Assembly (NCBI GenBank): GCA_963969495.1
Contig: OZ018327.1
Span: forward strand, 32,749,175 to 32,813,174
Direction: 5' to 3'
Source: Ceratothoa steindachneri
Lineage: Eukaryota > Arthropoda > Malacostraca > Isopoda > Cymothoidae
DNA length: 64,000 nucleotides
Below are positions 12,230-24,179 of this stretch, in pieces. The notes beneath the pieces were generated by a model. The model saw only the letters and a list, made by a program, of their open reading frames with translations. It made no database searches and was not told the origin of the DNA. How positions within the stretch are numbered: position 1 is the stretch's first letter; each line of letters begins with the position of its first letter. The position numbers and the translations under genes are program-made.

Positions 12230-12690
12230 TTCCCAGCAATACTCAACTTTGGTGTGAAGTAACATCTAAATACCCACGATTGTTTGTTGCCATAGCCTGC
12301 AGGATGTAAATTTTGAAGCAACTAATCACATCGTGGGATTAAAGCATCAATTCACTTGTTTAAAGAGAGGTACTTCTATCCTAATATAGACAGGAACATA
12401 CGTTTCTGGCCTGAGAATGCCTCTAAAGTCAATCAGCTAAAGTTAATCGTCACACCAAGTCACAAATCTTGACCATTAGTGTTCCTATGTCAAGATTTGA
12501 AACAACACACATTGACATAATTGGTCCGCTACCATCGTGTATACTGCCGGGACAATCCTACTCATTTCATAACTGTTACCTGTTATAATGCATAGACAGA
12601 GCTACAAGGTGACTATGATCCATTACCGATTCCAGATAACAGTCCAGCAACGGTTGCTTAAGATACTTAGACGGTTGAATCCATAGATTC
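12230..12690 (+). pseudogene. Ty3/gypsy integrase remnant
   Basis: Weak blocks continue downstream of RNase H, including SRFETTHIDIIGPLP at about 12490-12535. This corresponds to the start of the gypsy integrase catalytic core, with the first catalytic Asp in HIDIIGP. The zinc-binding region is only faintly visible. The stretch ends at the 3' tail of L2 copy 2. Confidence 0.6.
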
Positions 12691-12697
12691 GTTGTTC

Positions 12698-12729
<32 letters not shown>

Positions 12730-14330
12730 GGTATTTATAATGCGCCCTTTAGGGCTGTTAGCCCTCCCATAGCGCAAGTTGTGAAGCGAGTGTAGAGAAA
12801 ATTTACATGGGAGAGAAGGCAATTTTAAAGAGATGAGTCTTGAGTAAACGTTTAAAAGTAGCAAGGGAGAGAGAGGTTCGGACTTCGGCAGGACAAGCAT
12901 TCCAGGGTCTACGAGCATAAACTGAGAAGGAACGGTCACCCATCGAGCAGAGGACAGAACGAGGAGTGATCAGGAGGGGATCGAGGTTAGACCGGAGTAC
13001 CCGAGGAGTTTGATGACGGAAGAGGGCAGACGAGAGATAAGGTGGAGCCTTGAGGTTTAGGGGCTTGTACTCGTAGGTGATGAGCTGAATTTTATACTGG
13101 GTACGGAAGCAAATAGATAACTAGTGTAGTTCATGTAACAGAGGCATCGAAGGAGAGAACCGGAGGCGGCGAAGGAGGAGCTAGGCAACATAGTTTTGAA
13201 CTAGTTGTAGGGGGAGAAGTGACGAAGAAGGGAGATTCACTAGATGAGAATTGCAGTAGTCTAAGCGTGAGGTGATGAAGGCATGAATAGAAGTCTCAAG
13301 TCTTCGTCGATCAAAATGAGATCGAACACGTGATAAGTTGCGGAGGAAACCGAAGGAAGACTTACAGAGTCGATGGATGGGCAATTTAAACGAGAGTTGC
13401 TGATGGTATCAGAGAAGGCAACATTGGTTTTCCCAAGGCTAATGGATAGCTAGAGAGCTTTAAATTTCTCCACTATCGAAGCGGTACCAACAAGGAGAAT
13501 TTCAGTTTTATCGTGTTTAAGCTTGAGAAAGTTGGCAGACAGCCATTCGTTTATGGATGTGTAGGCTGAAAGGATCTTGGTAATTAATTGAGAGAAGGAC
13601 ATAGAGGATGAGGAAAGGTATATCTGAGTGTCATCAGCATAGAGGTAGAAGGACAGGCCCAAATCACAAAGAAGGGAGCCAAGAGGAAGTAAGTGGAAGC
13701 GAAAGAGGAGGGGACCAAGGACTGAGCCCTGAGGCACCCCAAAATGAGTGGGCGCGGGTTCGGAGGATAGGTTATCGAGAGCGACCGACTGAATGCGGGA
13801 GGAGAGGTATGAGCGGAACCAATCAATTGCAGTGCCCGAGAAACCAAGGAAAGTGTAAAGACGATCAAGGAGGACAGTGTGGTCGATGGTGTCGAAAGCA
13901 GAGGAGAAGTCTAGGAGGACTAGAATGGACGTACACCCACAACCCCTATCGGCTGATCTACGTAAACCGTCTGAAACATTAAGAGCGGTTTTAGCAGAGT
14001 GCTTGGCTTTGAACCCGGATTTGCACGTTTTATTGATATCGCAGTTAAAAATATGGTCATTAAGGCGAGAGAAAACCATTATCTCGAGCATCTTAGAGTG
14101 GAATTAAAGCTGTGAGATAGGACGATAGCTAGATGGTTCAGAGGGTTTGAGGTGTGGTTTTGTAAGGATAGGACGATATGTGGCATGCTTGAAGAGAGAG
14201 ATGACAATGATGACAGTAACGTAGAATCCGTCCCAGATACCAGGAGAAATGGTAGAAAAGCAGACGTTTCTACTCCTTCCAGTAGATCCTTCATACGGGT
14301 ATTTTTAAATATTTATTTTTGTAGGCCAAA
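12698..14330 (-). mobile_element. L2-clade LINE, copy 2, 5'-truncated
   Basis: Same family as 8034-10800 but truncated within the reverse transcriptase. The minus-strand frame 13450-14091 is the better preserved: FKAKHSAKTAL, FDTIDHTVLLDRLYTF, GVPQGSVLGPLLF and LYADDTQIYL (intact YADD). The 3' domain continues to 13181 and then degrades. The 3' terminus is a run of about ten AAT/ATT units (12700-12730) beside a sequence nearly identical to the 3' terminus of copy 1 (TTATAATGCGC). The 5' boundary falls near the TA/GA tract at 14356. Confidence 0.87.
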
Positions 14331-14353
14331 TTTAGTGGCTAAAAATACGATTG

Positions 14354-14540
<187 letters not shown>

Positions 14541-14695
14541 TAAAAGGCCATGTTGTATGTAGGTACTATTGAAGTCCACGGCGTCTTCGAGGCGAGAAAA
14601 TTTTTTTAAGGGGAAACTAAGCGCTACAAGAAACATAAAATTGGAAGGCTCAGATTGTCTGAGGATTCCACTGGGCCTAGTAGGTGTTAAGTTTT
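14541..14695. other. Nothing recognised
   Basis: Short unique-looking stretch between the microsatellite and a jockey fragment. No feature could be supported. Confidence 0.4.
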
Positions 14696-15140
14696 TCAAT
14701 TTCTGCTGTTGTCATAGAGTGAGGCACAGGCACCCCCCCTTGTGGGATGCCCGGAGTGAGCGGAAACTTTGATCCGTTCGTGCACCCTAAACTGTCCCCG
14801 TTGCCACACCTTATCAAACGCTTTTGATACATTCCGACAAACAATGTCCACGAAACTTCTTTTCCGTTTTGCTTGGGCTAGCTTTTCCGTAAGACACCAG
14901 TCTTCGGTTGAGGATCTCCTCGAAGAGCTTCCCGCCAAATTCTAGAAGTGAATTTGGCCGGTAACTCTCCTTCAACGTTGGGTCCTTTCTATGCTTAGGC
15001 AAGAAAATCATCTTAGCCATTTTATAAGCATCTGGAAAGTATCCCGTGTTCAGAAAGGCGTTATATATCCTTCTCATTCATTCGATGACATTGGCTGGTG
15101 CCTTCTAAAAATTTAACTTTGTAACTCCGATCTAGTTCTC
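14696..15140 (-). pseudogene. Jockey-type reverse transcriptase fragment
   Basis: Minus-strand translation in two frames: AFLNTGYFPDAYKMAKMIFL and LKESYRP (14814-15077), then LTEKLAQAKRKRSFVDIV and SKAFDKVW (14696-14938). These are the fingers and first palm block of jockey-clade LINEs, the same group as 30750-35990. Between the frames the expected finger-palm region is shortened. Both ends are truncated. Confidence 0.78.
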
Positions 15141-15189
15141 TGGCAAAGGAGGCAAAGGAAAATAAGTGTTTGAAAACATGCTTCTTTTA

Positions 15190-16120
15190 ACGGCAGTCAA
15201 CTCGGGGATGCCGAGATATCGGGAGTATTGTTTCCGGGCTGAAGTTGCACGTTAATTGCCGGTTTCTTCATATGCATAATGACGGCTTCGGCCATCCGCA
15301 ATCTTCTGTGGGTTTGGAGTCTCAGGATGATGGAGGTGTCCTTATTCAGTTTTTCACGGGTTAGGGTAGTGCCATGAGGGTGGGCGTATTTTTTAAACCC
15401 CGCCATCTTAAAGGTGAGGTGTCAGTCGCCTTGGCAGGGTTGTGGAGGTTACGCCGATGTACTTTGAATTACGATGTTCGCAGTCACCGACTTTGCACGA
15501 ATATTCGTACACGACGTTAGTCTCCTGGAGTTCGCTCGTCGGAGGGAAACAGCTGTTCTTCATGATGCAAATACTGGTTTTCTTGGTCTTGTAGTATATA
15601 ATTAGATTTATATCCGTATTTGGGTCGATTAGGGCCATGTTACGATGGAGAATGAGTTTGAGAGCCTTTTCGTCTTCACGATAGCCGGTGTTCATATTGG
15701 CCTTGTAATAACGGTCCATATTATTCTTCTTCGGAGTGGACCTGACGTCAGGACCAGCAGTCTAGTTAATTTTCTCTTTCATGGTAGCGTCGATGGATTG
15801 TTGTGGGTTGTCGTTGTTAACGAGAACTCGGGAAACCCTCTTAAGTTGGAAATCAACAGCTGTCCACGAGGATGAATGAGAAATTGCCATGCTAACTAAA
15901 GCATTGGTGACTGATCTCTTGTAACTTTCAGGAAACTCAGAAGAACCGTTAAAGCAGAAGCCTATGTTCGTGGCCTTAACGTATACTTGGGTCATAAATT
16001 TGGACTCCTGGGCACTTATGAGGATATCAAGGAAGGGAAGGGATCCTTCATTTTCCGTTTCGTGGGTGAAATTCAGACACGAGTTGTTCTTGACTCTTTC
16101 AACTAGGCCGTTCACTTTAT
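15190..16120 (-). pseudogene. Penelope-like element fragment: RT C-terminus plus GIY-YIG endonuclease
   Basis: Minus-strand blocks in order: RT thumb at 15762-16115 (NFTHETENEGSLPFLDILIS, a typical 'PFLD' block; then NIGFCFNGSSEFPESYKRS); the GIY-YIG domain at 15408-15719, with SCKVGDC before SKYIGVTSTTLPRRL; and the endonuclease C-terminal part at 15197-15406 (HGTTLTREKLNKDTSIILR). The catalytic RT core is missing (5' truncation at about 16120), with a stop and a frameshift between blocks. Its thumb and GIY-YIG segments differ from the Penelope-like element at 44060-45610, so it is a separate lineage. Confidence 0.8.
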
Positions 16121-16679
16121 TTCTAAATAATCTTTATTTCTAAATACAGACAAAAACGTAAGATGAAATAAGACACTCAAAGACACTTAAAAAAATGAGA
16201 ACTTTCAACTCTTATAACGGGTTCACACATAGAACCATAATAACATTTGAAGGAACAGAATCCGAATGGATAAGTGCTCTACAAAGAAGCACTGTTCTCG
16301 TATAGTACTAGCACTCTTTTTGGAAAAGTTCTTTTTTGGGGGGTGGGGGTCCCTTAAGCTGGTGGTATCTGTGTACGCAATGCCATACTACAGTTAGTTA
16401 ATGCAAACCTACAAAATAATAACGATCGCCTAAAAGATAAAGCCAGACCCCTTAAAGAAATAAGAAAAACTAATGCAGGGTTACTTAGGAGTGGGTGTTC
16501 TAAAACTAAGAACCATCGCTTTCCTGAATTTCAGAGATCAACCCTCAGAAGTAATGAATTAATTTTATAATAGTAAATATCTCAACGCTAAAAAGTAAAC
16601 AGCCTAAAATTGGAAAGCGCCTCAAGATGAAGACCCAAAATCTATCAAGAGAGATACATCAGAAAACTTTCCAAGTTCC
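16121..16679. other. No gene recognised
   Basis: AT-rich with a short G-rich patch near 16340. No motif or repeat was identified. Confidence 0.4.
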
Positions 16680-16910
16680 CGCCGAATAAAGAATAGTGAA
16701 TCCAGCTCCAACATTTCTTTATCCTTAAAGAAATTGCTGATCACATTTAGGCAGCCTACAATAAAGAAAGAAGAGCTCTCTCTACCCTTTGGATTCAGAG
16801 ACTATCGTACAGGGCACTCCCACCAAGCCGAACCAAGTAACCTATCGCTCTACTGAGGAGTGGTAAAAAAACTCGGTGGCAAATCACCGTTGGTAACCAA
16901 ACCACTCCAA
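16680..16910 (+). repeat. Gypsy leader/LTR-derived segment, second copy
   Basis: Diverged copy of 6690-6945, starting CCGAATAAAGAATAG and keeping the same order of blocks, including CCTACAATAAAGAAAGAAGAG. No gag follows it, so it is a fragment of another gypsy insertion or a residual terminal piece. Confidence 0.5.
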
Positions 16911-17526
16911 CTGGGCTAAACGGCTCATCCATAAATCGGGATAATGATGGCGAGACAGTGTTTTTGAGTAAGGAGTCACATGATGCATTTTTTTGCGTAT
17001 GGGACGTGAGCTCAAAAATCCTGCGAGTGAAGGCTAGTTTTAGGCAATTAATTACATCTCCCGCTGCTTCCAATCTCCTATGTGGCGTCCCTTGTCCTCT
17101 ATAGGAAAGTTCAGGCTTCAGAATATATCATTTGAGCTACCCAGAAAAACTAGTTCAAATGACGGTGTCATTAATTGATTTAAACCAACCGTTCCGATTG
17201 TCATCATGTTTTCCATGTGTGGGCGAAGTTGAGATTTGTAAGAGGTAAACTGATGTAGTGTAAGAACCCTGTAACGATAAAAGTGAAGCTGAGAAAGAGA
17301 GTTTCTGGAATTACTCTGAACGAGTACTAGATGGGGGTATACTTCGAGATAAGGAAAATTGAGAGGAGGTTTCTGACAACAGCATATTGACTTCCATCGC
17401 TACGAAAAGCCACCAAGGCGGGGAATAAATGATAAGTGGCTTCGTCCTTGATTGGTCCTAAAGGGGACAGAAGGAGGGGGGGTAGTGTCGAGGGATAGGC
17501 CAAGGTGTGGTTGGAGTTTTTCCCGA

Positions 17527-17567
<41 letters not shown>

Positions 17568-19570
17568 TATTATCACGAATGCGGAGGGGTCGTTGTACTA
17601 CTTCTTATATTTCGTTCGACCCGTGCTCTGGATGGGTTTATTGACTCAGAGTGCTTAGATATTAGCTACGGAGGGATTGGAATAGACTTTGCCAGCAAGC
17701 GATCCAAAGGAAGTTAGATACACAAACAATATGAAAATATAATTTTAATGATCGCTAAACAACAAAAATATATACATACAAATAAGGTTCTTTGAGAAAT
17801 GAATTAATAGGTGAAGCTCGGATATCTCACTTGGCTTGTAAATATCTGTTCACTATGTAAATCCCTATACACTTTTACTGTTGGTAAGCTTCGCGGTGAA
17901 GTTGGGGAATGTGAAAGGGAAAGGTTACCTTGGAACCTGAGGTTCGAGTGGCACTGGAAAGTGAAGGTAGTGAAATAAAGGGTGGAGACGATAAGGTAGG
18001 TTCTCCAAGGACTGACCTGATCCCACAATTCCGTCACGATTCTGCTGGAAGAAGGCGGTGACAGGAGCTTCTTGTTAAAGAGGGCCCCATGCTCCTGAAC
18101 TCCGAGGAATCTTAGGTGCCTCTGTGAGGAAGGGGGCGCTAAGTGACCTATTGACGCGTAGGGTCACGGAGAAAAGCTGACTTGCAGACCAACGGGATAA
18201 GGAGCCTTCCTAACTGGGACCGATCTCCTCTCTGAAGACTTGGTGCTTCGACGATTTACCACAACACCGAGATAGATGGCAATTCCTGCCCCGCCAGACG
18301 CTGTGCAAGCTCTACTACCGATGGTTAAAATAATACATCTTTTACACCCGAAGCTCGGGAGAGGTTCACATGGCTGCGGAAGTAGATTTGATGTCAAGTG
18401 CCCTTCTTAGGATGAGAGCTGCTTGATTATCTCCTTCATTTCGTCCTTTGTAAACTTCTGGAAACCACCAGAAGGCAAGATGGGCTCCCATCTATCGATA
18501 ATCAGTCCGGGAAGGAATGCGGTGGTTAGCTGAAATGGCCGGCGGATTCTTCCTGCGGGAGGCCACCAGACATCGGGCCGGAAGGCGAAGGTTTGATATA
18601 GCGGCCCGCTGGGAAGGGAGGTGGAGAAACGTGGGAGCATTAGGCTATTCTCCTACAGGTAGTATTTTAGTGGTTTATTAGAGCGCCGGCCCCAATTGGT
18701 GTGAAAGAGGCTGCTGTTGATAAACATAATATTTAGACTTTGGAATAATAATAATAAGGTAAAAACCTTTGTCATGTATTCAAATTCGAAAAAGAAATTC
18801 AAATATATTAATTTCTCATCGAGTGATTTTACTTTCTCGTTTCAACTGGGCCCAAATGAGCCCAAATAGATAAATAAGTTGGTTACTTTTTTATACATCA
18901 ACACATCCAGCATTGTCATTCATCATTCTGTATTCAAACTAGGTAGTCAAATTCCACAGCGTCTTTGTAATTCCTTCAGAATCGTGTCAGTTTACCGATC
19001 AATTTAATCTTTACAAGGGGCATCTCAAATATTTTGGAAAACTTATTCACCATCATTATTCGTTTGATATAAATCCTTAAGTCAAGGGAGCCTTAGGATT
19101 TCCGAAGTTCTCCTTACTCTGTGGAAACTATCATAGAGCCCAAATTAGCGAACGGTTGGGGGAATGCTTCAAGTTTCTAAGCTCTTGAAGAGTTATAACA
19201 ACTGTAAAATAGAAAACTTATTTTATTTCGACATGGCTGTTCAAGAGATTAAGTGAAAAAGACCGCGTGAAGATTTTGCTCTTGCAGAAGTCCACACTTT
19301 GGAGTGATCTCGACGAGTGACTAGTTAATGGAAAGGTCAAAAATCTATTGGAGCACCGTCTGGAGGACATTGGTAAATTTCAAGTATTTTATAGACACAA
19401 CCCTCCTCCATATTTCAACGAGTTTAAGCCCCCTTGCAAACTTACTCTATCATAACCAGAAGTCGGAAAGAATGAGAGAAGAGCAAATCCAGATGAAGTA
19501 AGAAAAAGTTAATAGAGCTGAAAGCCGAAATGTTATTAGGTAGAACAAATTTGAACAAAGGCCCCCCCCC
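16911..19570. other. Intergenic, no gene recognised
   Basis: Contains a (TA)n tract at 17530-17565. The ORFs at 17804-18037, 18164-18397 and 18407-18640 (minus) are open, and the stretch from 18000 to 18660 looks GC-richer than its surroundings. Their translations show no motif that I recognise and no consistent frame links them. The remainder to 19570 is AT-rich and featureless. Confidence 0.4.
17530..17565. repeat. (TA)n microsatellite
   Basis: Uninterrupted TA repeat of about 36 bp. Confidence 0.97.
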
Positions 19571-19734
19571 CTTTCAATGACCCATAGCATACGTCGCTAT
19601 TTTATTTGAACAAAGACTTAAATGAGGCCACCAGTTACCATTGAACGTGGCGTCACAATGGAAGTTGATATCTGTCCCTGAATCGACATTGGACAGCACC
19701 GAGTCTTGTTCGTTTCGAATCTCCGGCACTGGAT

Positions 19735-19740
19735 TCAGTG
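19735..19740 (+). promoter_or_regulatory. Candidate initiator (TCAGTG)
   Basis: TCAGTG matches the arthropod Inr consensus (TCAGTY-like). It lies about 105 bp upstream of the ATG at 19842, a plausible leader length. No TATA box at -30 and no clear DPE were found, so this is only a candidate start site. Confidence 0.25.
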
Positions 19741-19841
19741 TGAGCAGAGAACTCCATCGCGAGCACAAGTGCGGACTCTTCTCTTCAAGCGGATTTTCTC
19801 TATTCAACCAACGCCATTTCACCCTGAGACTCAGAGAAACA

Positions 19842-21388
19842 ATGAGGTAAGTCACTCCTCAATCCAGAGAAGGGAAACAGTTCCCGCTAGGCCTCAACCA
19901 TTATTATGTGTGAGTTTTAGTAAAACCATAATAGGTCTGCGGAGTGTTGGGACCATCAGAAATTCAAATATAAACACAAGGAAGTGAAATCTTTGGGAAA
20001 TCAAGATGAGAAAAGAGTCGTTTGTTTCTCTTTTGTCAAAAAATAAAAAAAAGAAAGGAAATTTGTAGTGAATTTTGAACAAAACGCTTACTCCCTCTAA
20101 ACTCAAAATGGTAAAAAGTATTTAGTTTTAACATTAATTCTGTTTTTTAGGAAGGGAAGGTAATTGACTCTTATGGTTCTCCTATACGATTGGGATTTTA
20201 AGGTTAGTTTAGGTTTATTTAGTTAAGGATTGAAGCTATAGTCACATACCTGACCTAACTTAATTGTAAAATACAAAGAGACGCATAAAAACCCTGATTC
20301 GGAAATTCGAATAAAAAAATACCTTTAATGACGCCAATTTTATTACTTGTATAAATTACTTTTTTACCTATTTTACTTTTAATTTCAGAGGCTTCACTGC
20401 AATTGTGGTCCTCCTGGTAGCCATTATTGGCTTTTGCGTGGCTTTCCCAGAACCATCGCGGCTGAGACGATCAGGCGTCCCATTGAAGTAGGTACCGTAG
20501 TGATTTTAATGGTAGAGGATTTCTATGGACCACTTGAGGCCAAAGTGAAAGCTTCATGTTGGGTTTAATGTAGGGCAAAAAAGAGGTGGAATGAATGAAG
20601 TTTACCTATATTGGCTCTTCAACATCCCGTGCATTGCACTCCATACTAAATCGTTCATAAACTACTTCAAATAACCACTTCATAGTTATTCCACTGCATT
20701 TCACTCATTTTCCCCTTCTATCGCAGAAACATGGATGACTTTTTACCAAAAGAACTACGCGAAAGGTAAGAACCATAACATCTGTATTTTAACACTTGGA
20801 TCTCTTTTGTTATTAAGCCGCGCCATTTCTTTACACCAATTTGTTTGTATCTTGTAGGATTCTCTGATTTGATGTGCAATGCCCAACTAAGTGCTTGAGA
20901 AAGTTCGAACTTGCCCTCTTGTTTTTAGATACTTGTCTTTCTTGTTCTTTTATTTCTGCATTTTTCGATAGAGTGTGAGGAATATATCATTGATAAATAT
21001 AAAAGCAGAGGTTACACATTACCAGAACTCAGGGACGAGAAAGCTTGACCGCTGGACGGACCGGCTCTTTATTTCATTTGGGATTCGATCGATCTTAGAA
21101 ATTGAATTTGACAAGCCCATCTACTCTTCGTATCTTAATTCTAATTGGTTTTCTTTTTTTTATTATAGAGATCATATCAGATTTGTGAGACAAGCTCCTT
21201 CCCCTGGTTCCAAAAGGAAAGGCAAACCCAATAAAGGTTCTGGAAGTAGCGAGGAACAAACAGGTCCAAATGCTGAGGTTAACTTGTCTTTGTCTATTTC
21301 AAGTTCAGACTCAGATTCATGTTGTGAAGAAGAAACTAAACATCCCGCTCCAGCTCCAGTTCCACCTCCAGCTCCCGGCAGAAAGTAG
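19842..21388 (+). CDS. Secreted protein of unknown family, 120 aa, four exons (possible peptide precursor)
   Basis: Coding exons: 19842-19846, 20389-20487, 20727-20765 and 21169-21388. All three introns (GT..AG: gtaagt/ttcag, gtaggt/gcag, gtaaga/atag) are in phase 2, and the joined length is 363 nt. Residues 1-20 form a signal peptide with a hydrophobic core (IVVLLVAIIGF), so the product should be secreted. The rest has R28-R29 and K63-R64-K65 basic sites, an acidic serine tract (about 88-103, including SSSDSDS and C99-C100), a Pro/Ala-rich tail, and ends Gly-Arg-Lys. Basic cleavage sites with a terminal Gly-Arg-Lys are typical of amidated peptide precursors, but no known peptide is visible. 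It could equally be a proline-rich or phospho-acidic secreted protein. The gene model is inferred from splice signals and frame only. Confidence 0.72.
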
Positions 21389-21640
21389 GATACGGCAATG
21401 TCCCAGAATTACTGCATATTTTTGAAGAATCTTCCGATGAACCCAGCCACCCAAATTATAATTTATTCTTAGTTTATTTTCACTCAAAAATGTTACTTCC
21501 CTTCCTATTAGTTGAATCAGTATCCTCTACTTAGTAGATACGTCTTATTTTGTACGGTACTTCACCCGATTAGCACAAAAATCATCTCCTACGTCTAAAC
21601 ATCCCAACACCTGCAAATTTCGCCTTCGTTGCCTCGTCAT

Positions 21641-21646
21641 AATAAA
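21641..21646 (+). terminator. Candidate polyadenylation signal AATAAA
   Basis: AATAAA lies about 250 bp after the stop codon of the secreted-protein gene, on the same strand. Confidence 0.4.
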
Positions 21647-21649
21647 AAG

Positions 21650-24179
21650 GTAGCTACGGTGAAGCCTAACTTGCCTTTTTATTTCCCTTCAAATGTTGTG
21701 GTTAGTCATGCTTGTTCATCGGTGCTCGACTGTTTACGATCTCCAAATTCACTGATGGATTTTAAGAATTTTGGGGTGAAGAAGGCTTTGAAGACGCATT
21801 ATAAATCAAAAACAATCAAACCGAAGAGTCGTAATAGGGTGAATATTGCCACTGAAGTCCATTAACCCACCGTTCAGCTCAACTAAGATCCAGTGGTAAC
21901 CGTGAAACAGGACTACCACCCGGTTAACTGCGGATGGATAGACATGAAGATGATCATAGCAACCGGCCTTAAGACATCTCGCATCCTTAAATGTATCTAC
22001 CATATCAATAACCATTTGGGGGTATTTGAAAACCGAAATGGCAGAAATGAACGATGCCTCGAATCTTTGAATACAGAGTACGTGGGGTTGGGCAGGAGCG
22101 TTTTTGCCCCAAGAGCACAAACTTACAAGATCCTCAGCGAGTACAAATGATAAATCTACCGATTAACGTCTCTACCGTTTATGTAAGAGTAATTACTTTA
22201 AATTTATTCTTTATTCGTTTCTGTATTACTGTTGCCTTTTCTTCGGCGCAGAAAGTACTCTTTTCCGAGCTATTACCACCTTAGAGTGCTCATTTGCAAT
22301 CTAAAAAAAAAAACCTAGGAGCGGCCGAAATCAGGCCAAATTTGATGGCCCGTGCAATTAATTCATTCCGATGACTTACATTGGCCTTTTTTTGTTTGTT
22401 AATTAAAATATATTTGTGGCCTCTTCTTTGTGTTAAATCAAGCTGAGCTTTATTACCGCTCCGTTCACTAAGCTGTTCTTTAGGGATCACTTCATGTTTT
22501 GAGCCAAAATTGAATTATAGCATCGAAGCGGCCATAGTATTCCAGCAAAAACGCCAGCACAGTTGTCTCGCAACCATCACAAAGATCAGCCATTTTGAAC
22601 TGAAGATTGAGGGCACCCTTATCTTGCGGCTATGAGAATATATTTTGTAACAACCTATAAATCACAAAATAGCTGTGAATTTATTAAAACCCTTGGAGGA
22701 ATTCACTCTTCAAGGTGACTAACCATGATTTAAAGGGTGGTAACGAAAGGGACAATAAAGAGAACATACATGAGAGGGAATGGGGGCAAGAACTCACAAA
22801 ATTAATAAGGCAAAAAGGGGGAGACGATGATAATACTAATGATTATGACATCGTTTTGCTGCTTCTTATACTATAACCTTTTCTCGCTCTTTGGCTCATA
22901 ACGTTTCTCATTAATACCCTGTGCTACCCAGGAGCAACCTTTTGTACACCTGAATTCAAAGGTTTTGTGGTACGTACATTTTCGTCTGTCATCCTAAGTG
23001 AACGATTTGGTCCATCTCAAAGGCCTAATTCAGCACCTTATCTGAGTAGGCCTGTCGTAGTTTTCCTTATTTTCATAAAAGGTATTTACAAACACTATGA
23101 CTTGAGGGGGCAGTGGGGAGGCTTTAAGGTGTTAAGAACTCTTAATTAGTTAAATAATAAATGGCACAATTACTATAGTTAGAGAGGGTCGTCTTCGGTC
23201 GGTGCTCGTGCAGTACAGCCAAGTCCGGGAGAGACGGGAGCGATCGGTCGAGCTCTAGAGAAGGAGAGACTAGACACCATTGATACTTGGCTGAGAAGGT
23301 GAATCCTGAGCTCCCACTAAAGAAAGATGGGGCGTTGCTAGGGCAGGCTTAGGGGTGCAGTAGTCATCCTTATTGAACGTGCCGTTGTCAAGTTGATTGT
23401 GCAATAGCCCTAATGCAAATAATTATACAATAGTTGTATTTTTCGATTGATTTTAATGCTCGCAGGATAGTCATCTAAAGGGGTTTTCATAACATATTTA
23501 CTGACATATTTTCAACAACAAAAGAACGGTTTAACAAATGGTTCTTTAGTCTAAAACATGGAATAAAGATTTGCCACTTCAGTTATTCCCTCTCACTCTC
23601 AGTAGACGAGCATTAGCGCGGGCACATGCCTCAGAAGATGGGAAAGTTAATGAATTATTATTATTATTATTTGTACTATTACTTTTATTATTTATGGACT
23701 TTTTTGTTACAAAATACACAGTAAAATGGTTTAAGAGTTACATAAACATAATTTTAACATATATTTGATATTTGCTGTGTGTATAAAAAGCCCCAGTTTT
23801 GATATACCCTTTATATTACACACACATACATATAAATAAAAGCATAATTATCCAAGTATGTATAAATATATTAGCACCATTCTCCATTCTTCCATGGTAA
23901 TCGAGACTGGGTCATCTTCTGAAAAAAATATTGTATTTTTATTTATTTGCTTTATAAATAAATTAATTGTAATTTTATTTTGTTTATATCGTTTTCTTTT
24001 TTTTAAATTTAGCTTGGTTACCTCGCCCTTACCTTAGTACTTACAAAGGAGAAAAAAAGAACTTAAAAGCATTGTAACAAAGAAAAACGAAGAAAATATG
24101 AAATAGTGAGAAAGACAGACTACAGGTCCAGGAATATTTCTCTGATAAACTCTAAATAACTACAAAACTTCGGAGCAGA
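21650..24179. other. Intergenic, no gene recognised
   Basis: ORFs at 21629-21865 and 21893-22150 (plus) are open but show no recognisable domain. 23170-23400 looks GC-richer than its AT-rich surroundings and has no identifiable function. Short ATT runs occur at 23656-23692. Otherwise AT-rich. Confidence 0.4.

Noticed and set aside
18164..18640. Minus-strand coding exons at 18164-18397 and 18407-18640
   Set aside because: The region looks GC-richer and is open, but there is no recognisable domain, and the two frames are not joined by credible splice sites.
21893..22150. Host gene in the open frame at 21893-22150 (and minus 21806-22120)
   Set aside because: Both strands are open over the same stretch, without motif, splice partner or start context. 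Evidence is insufficient.
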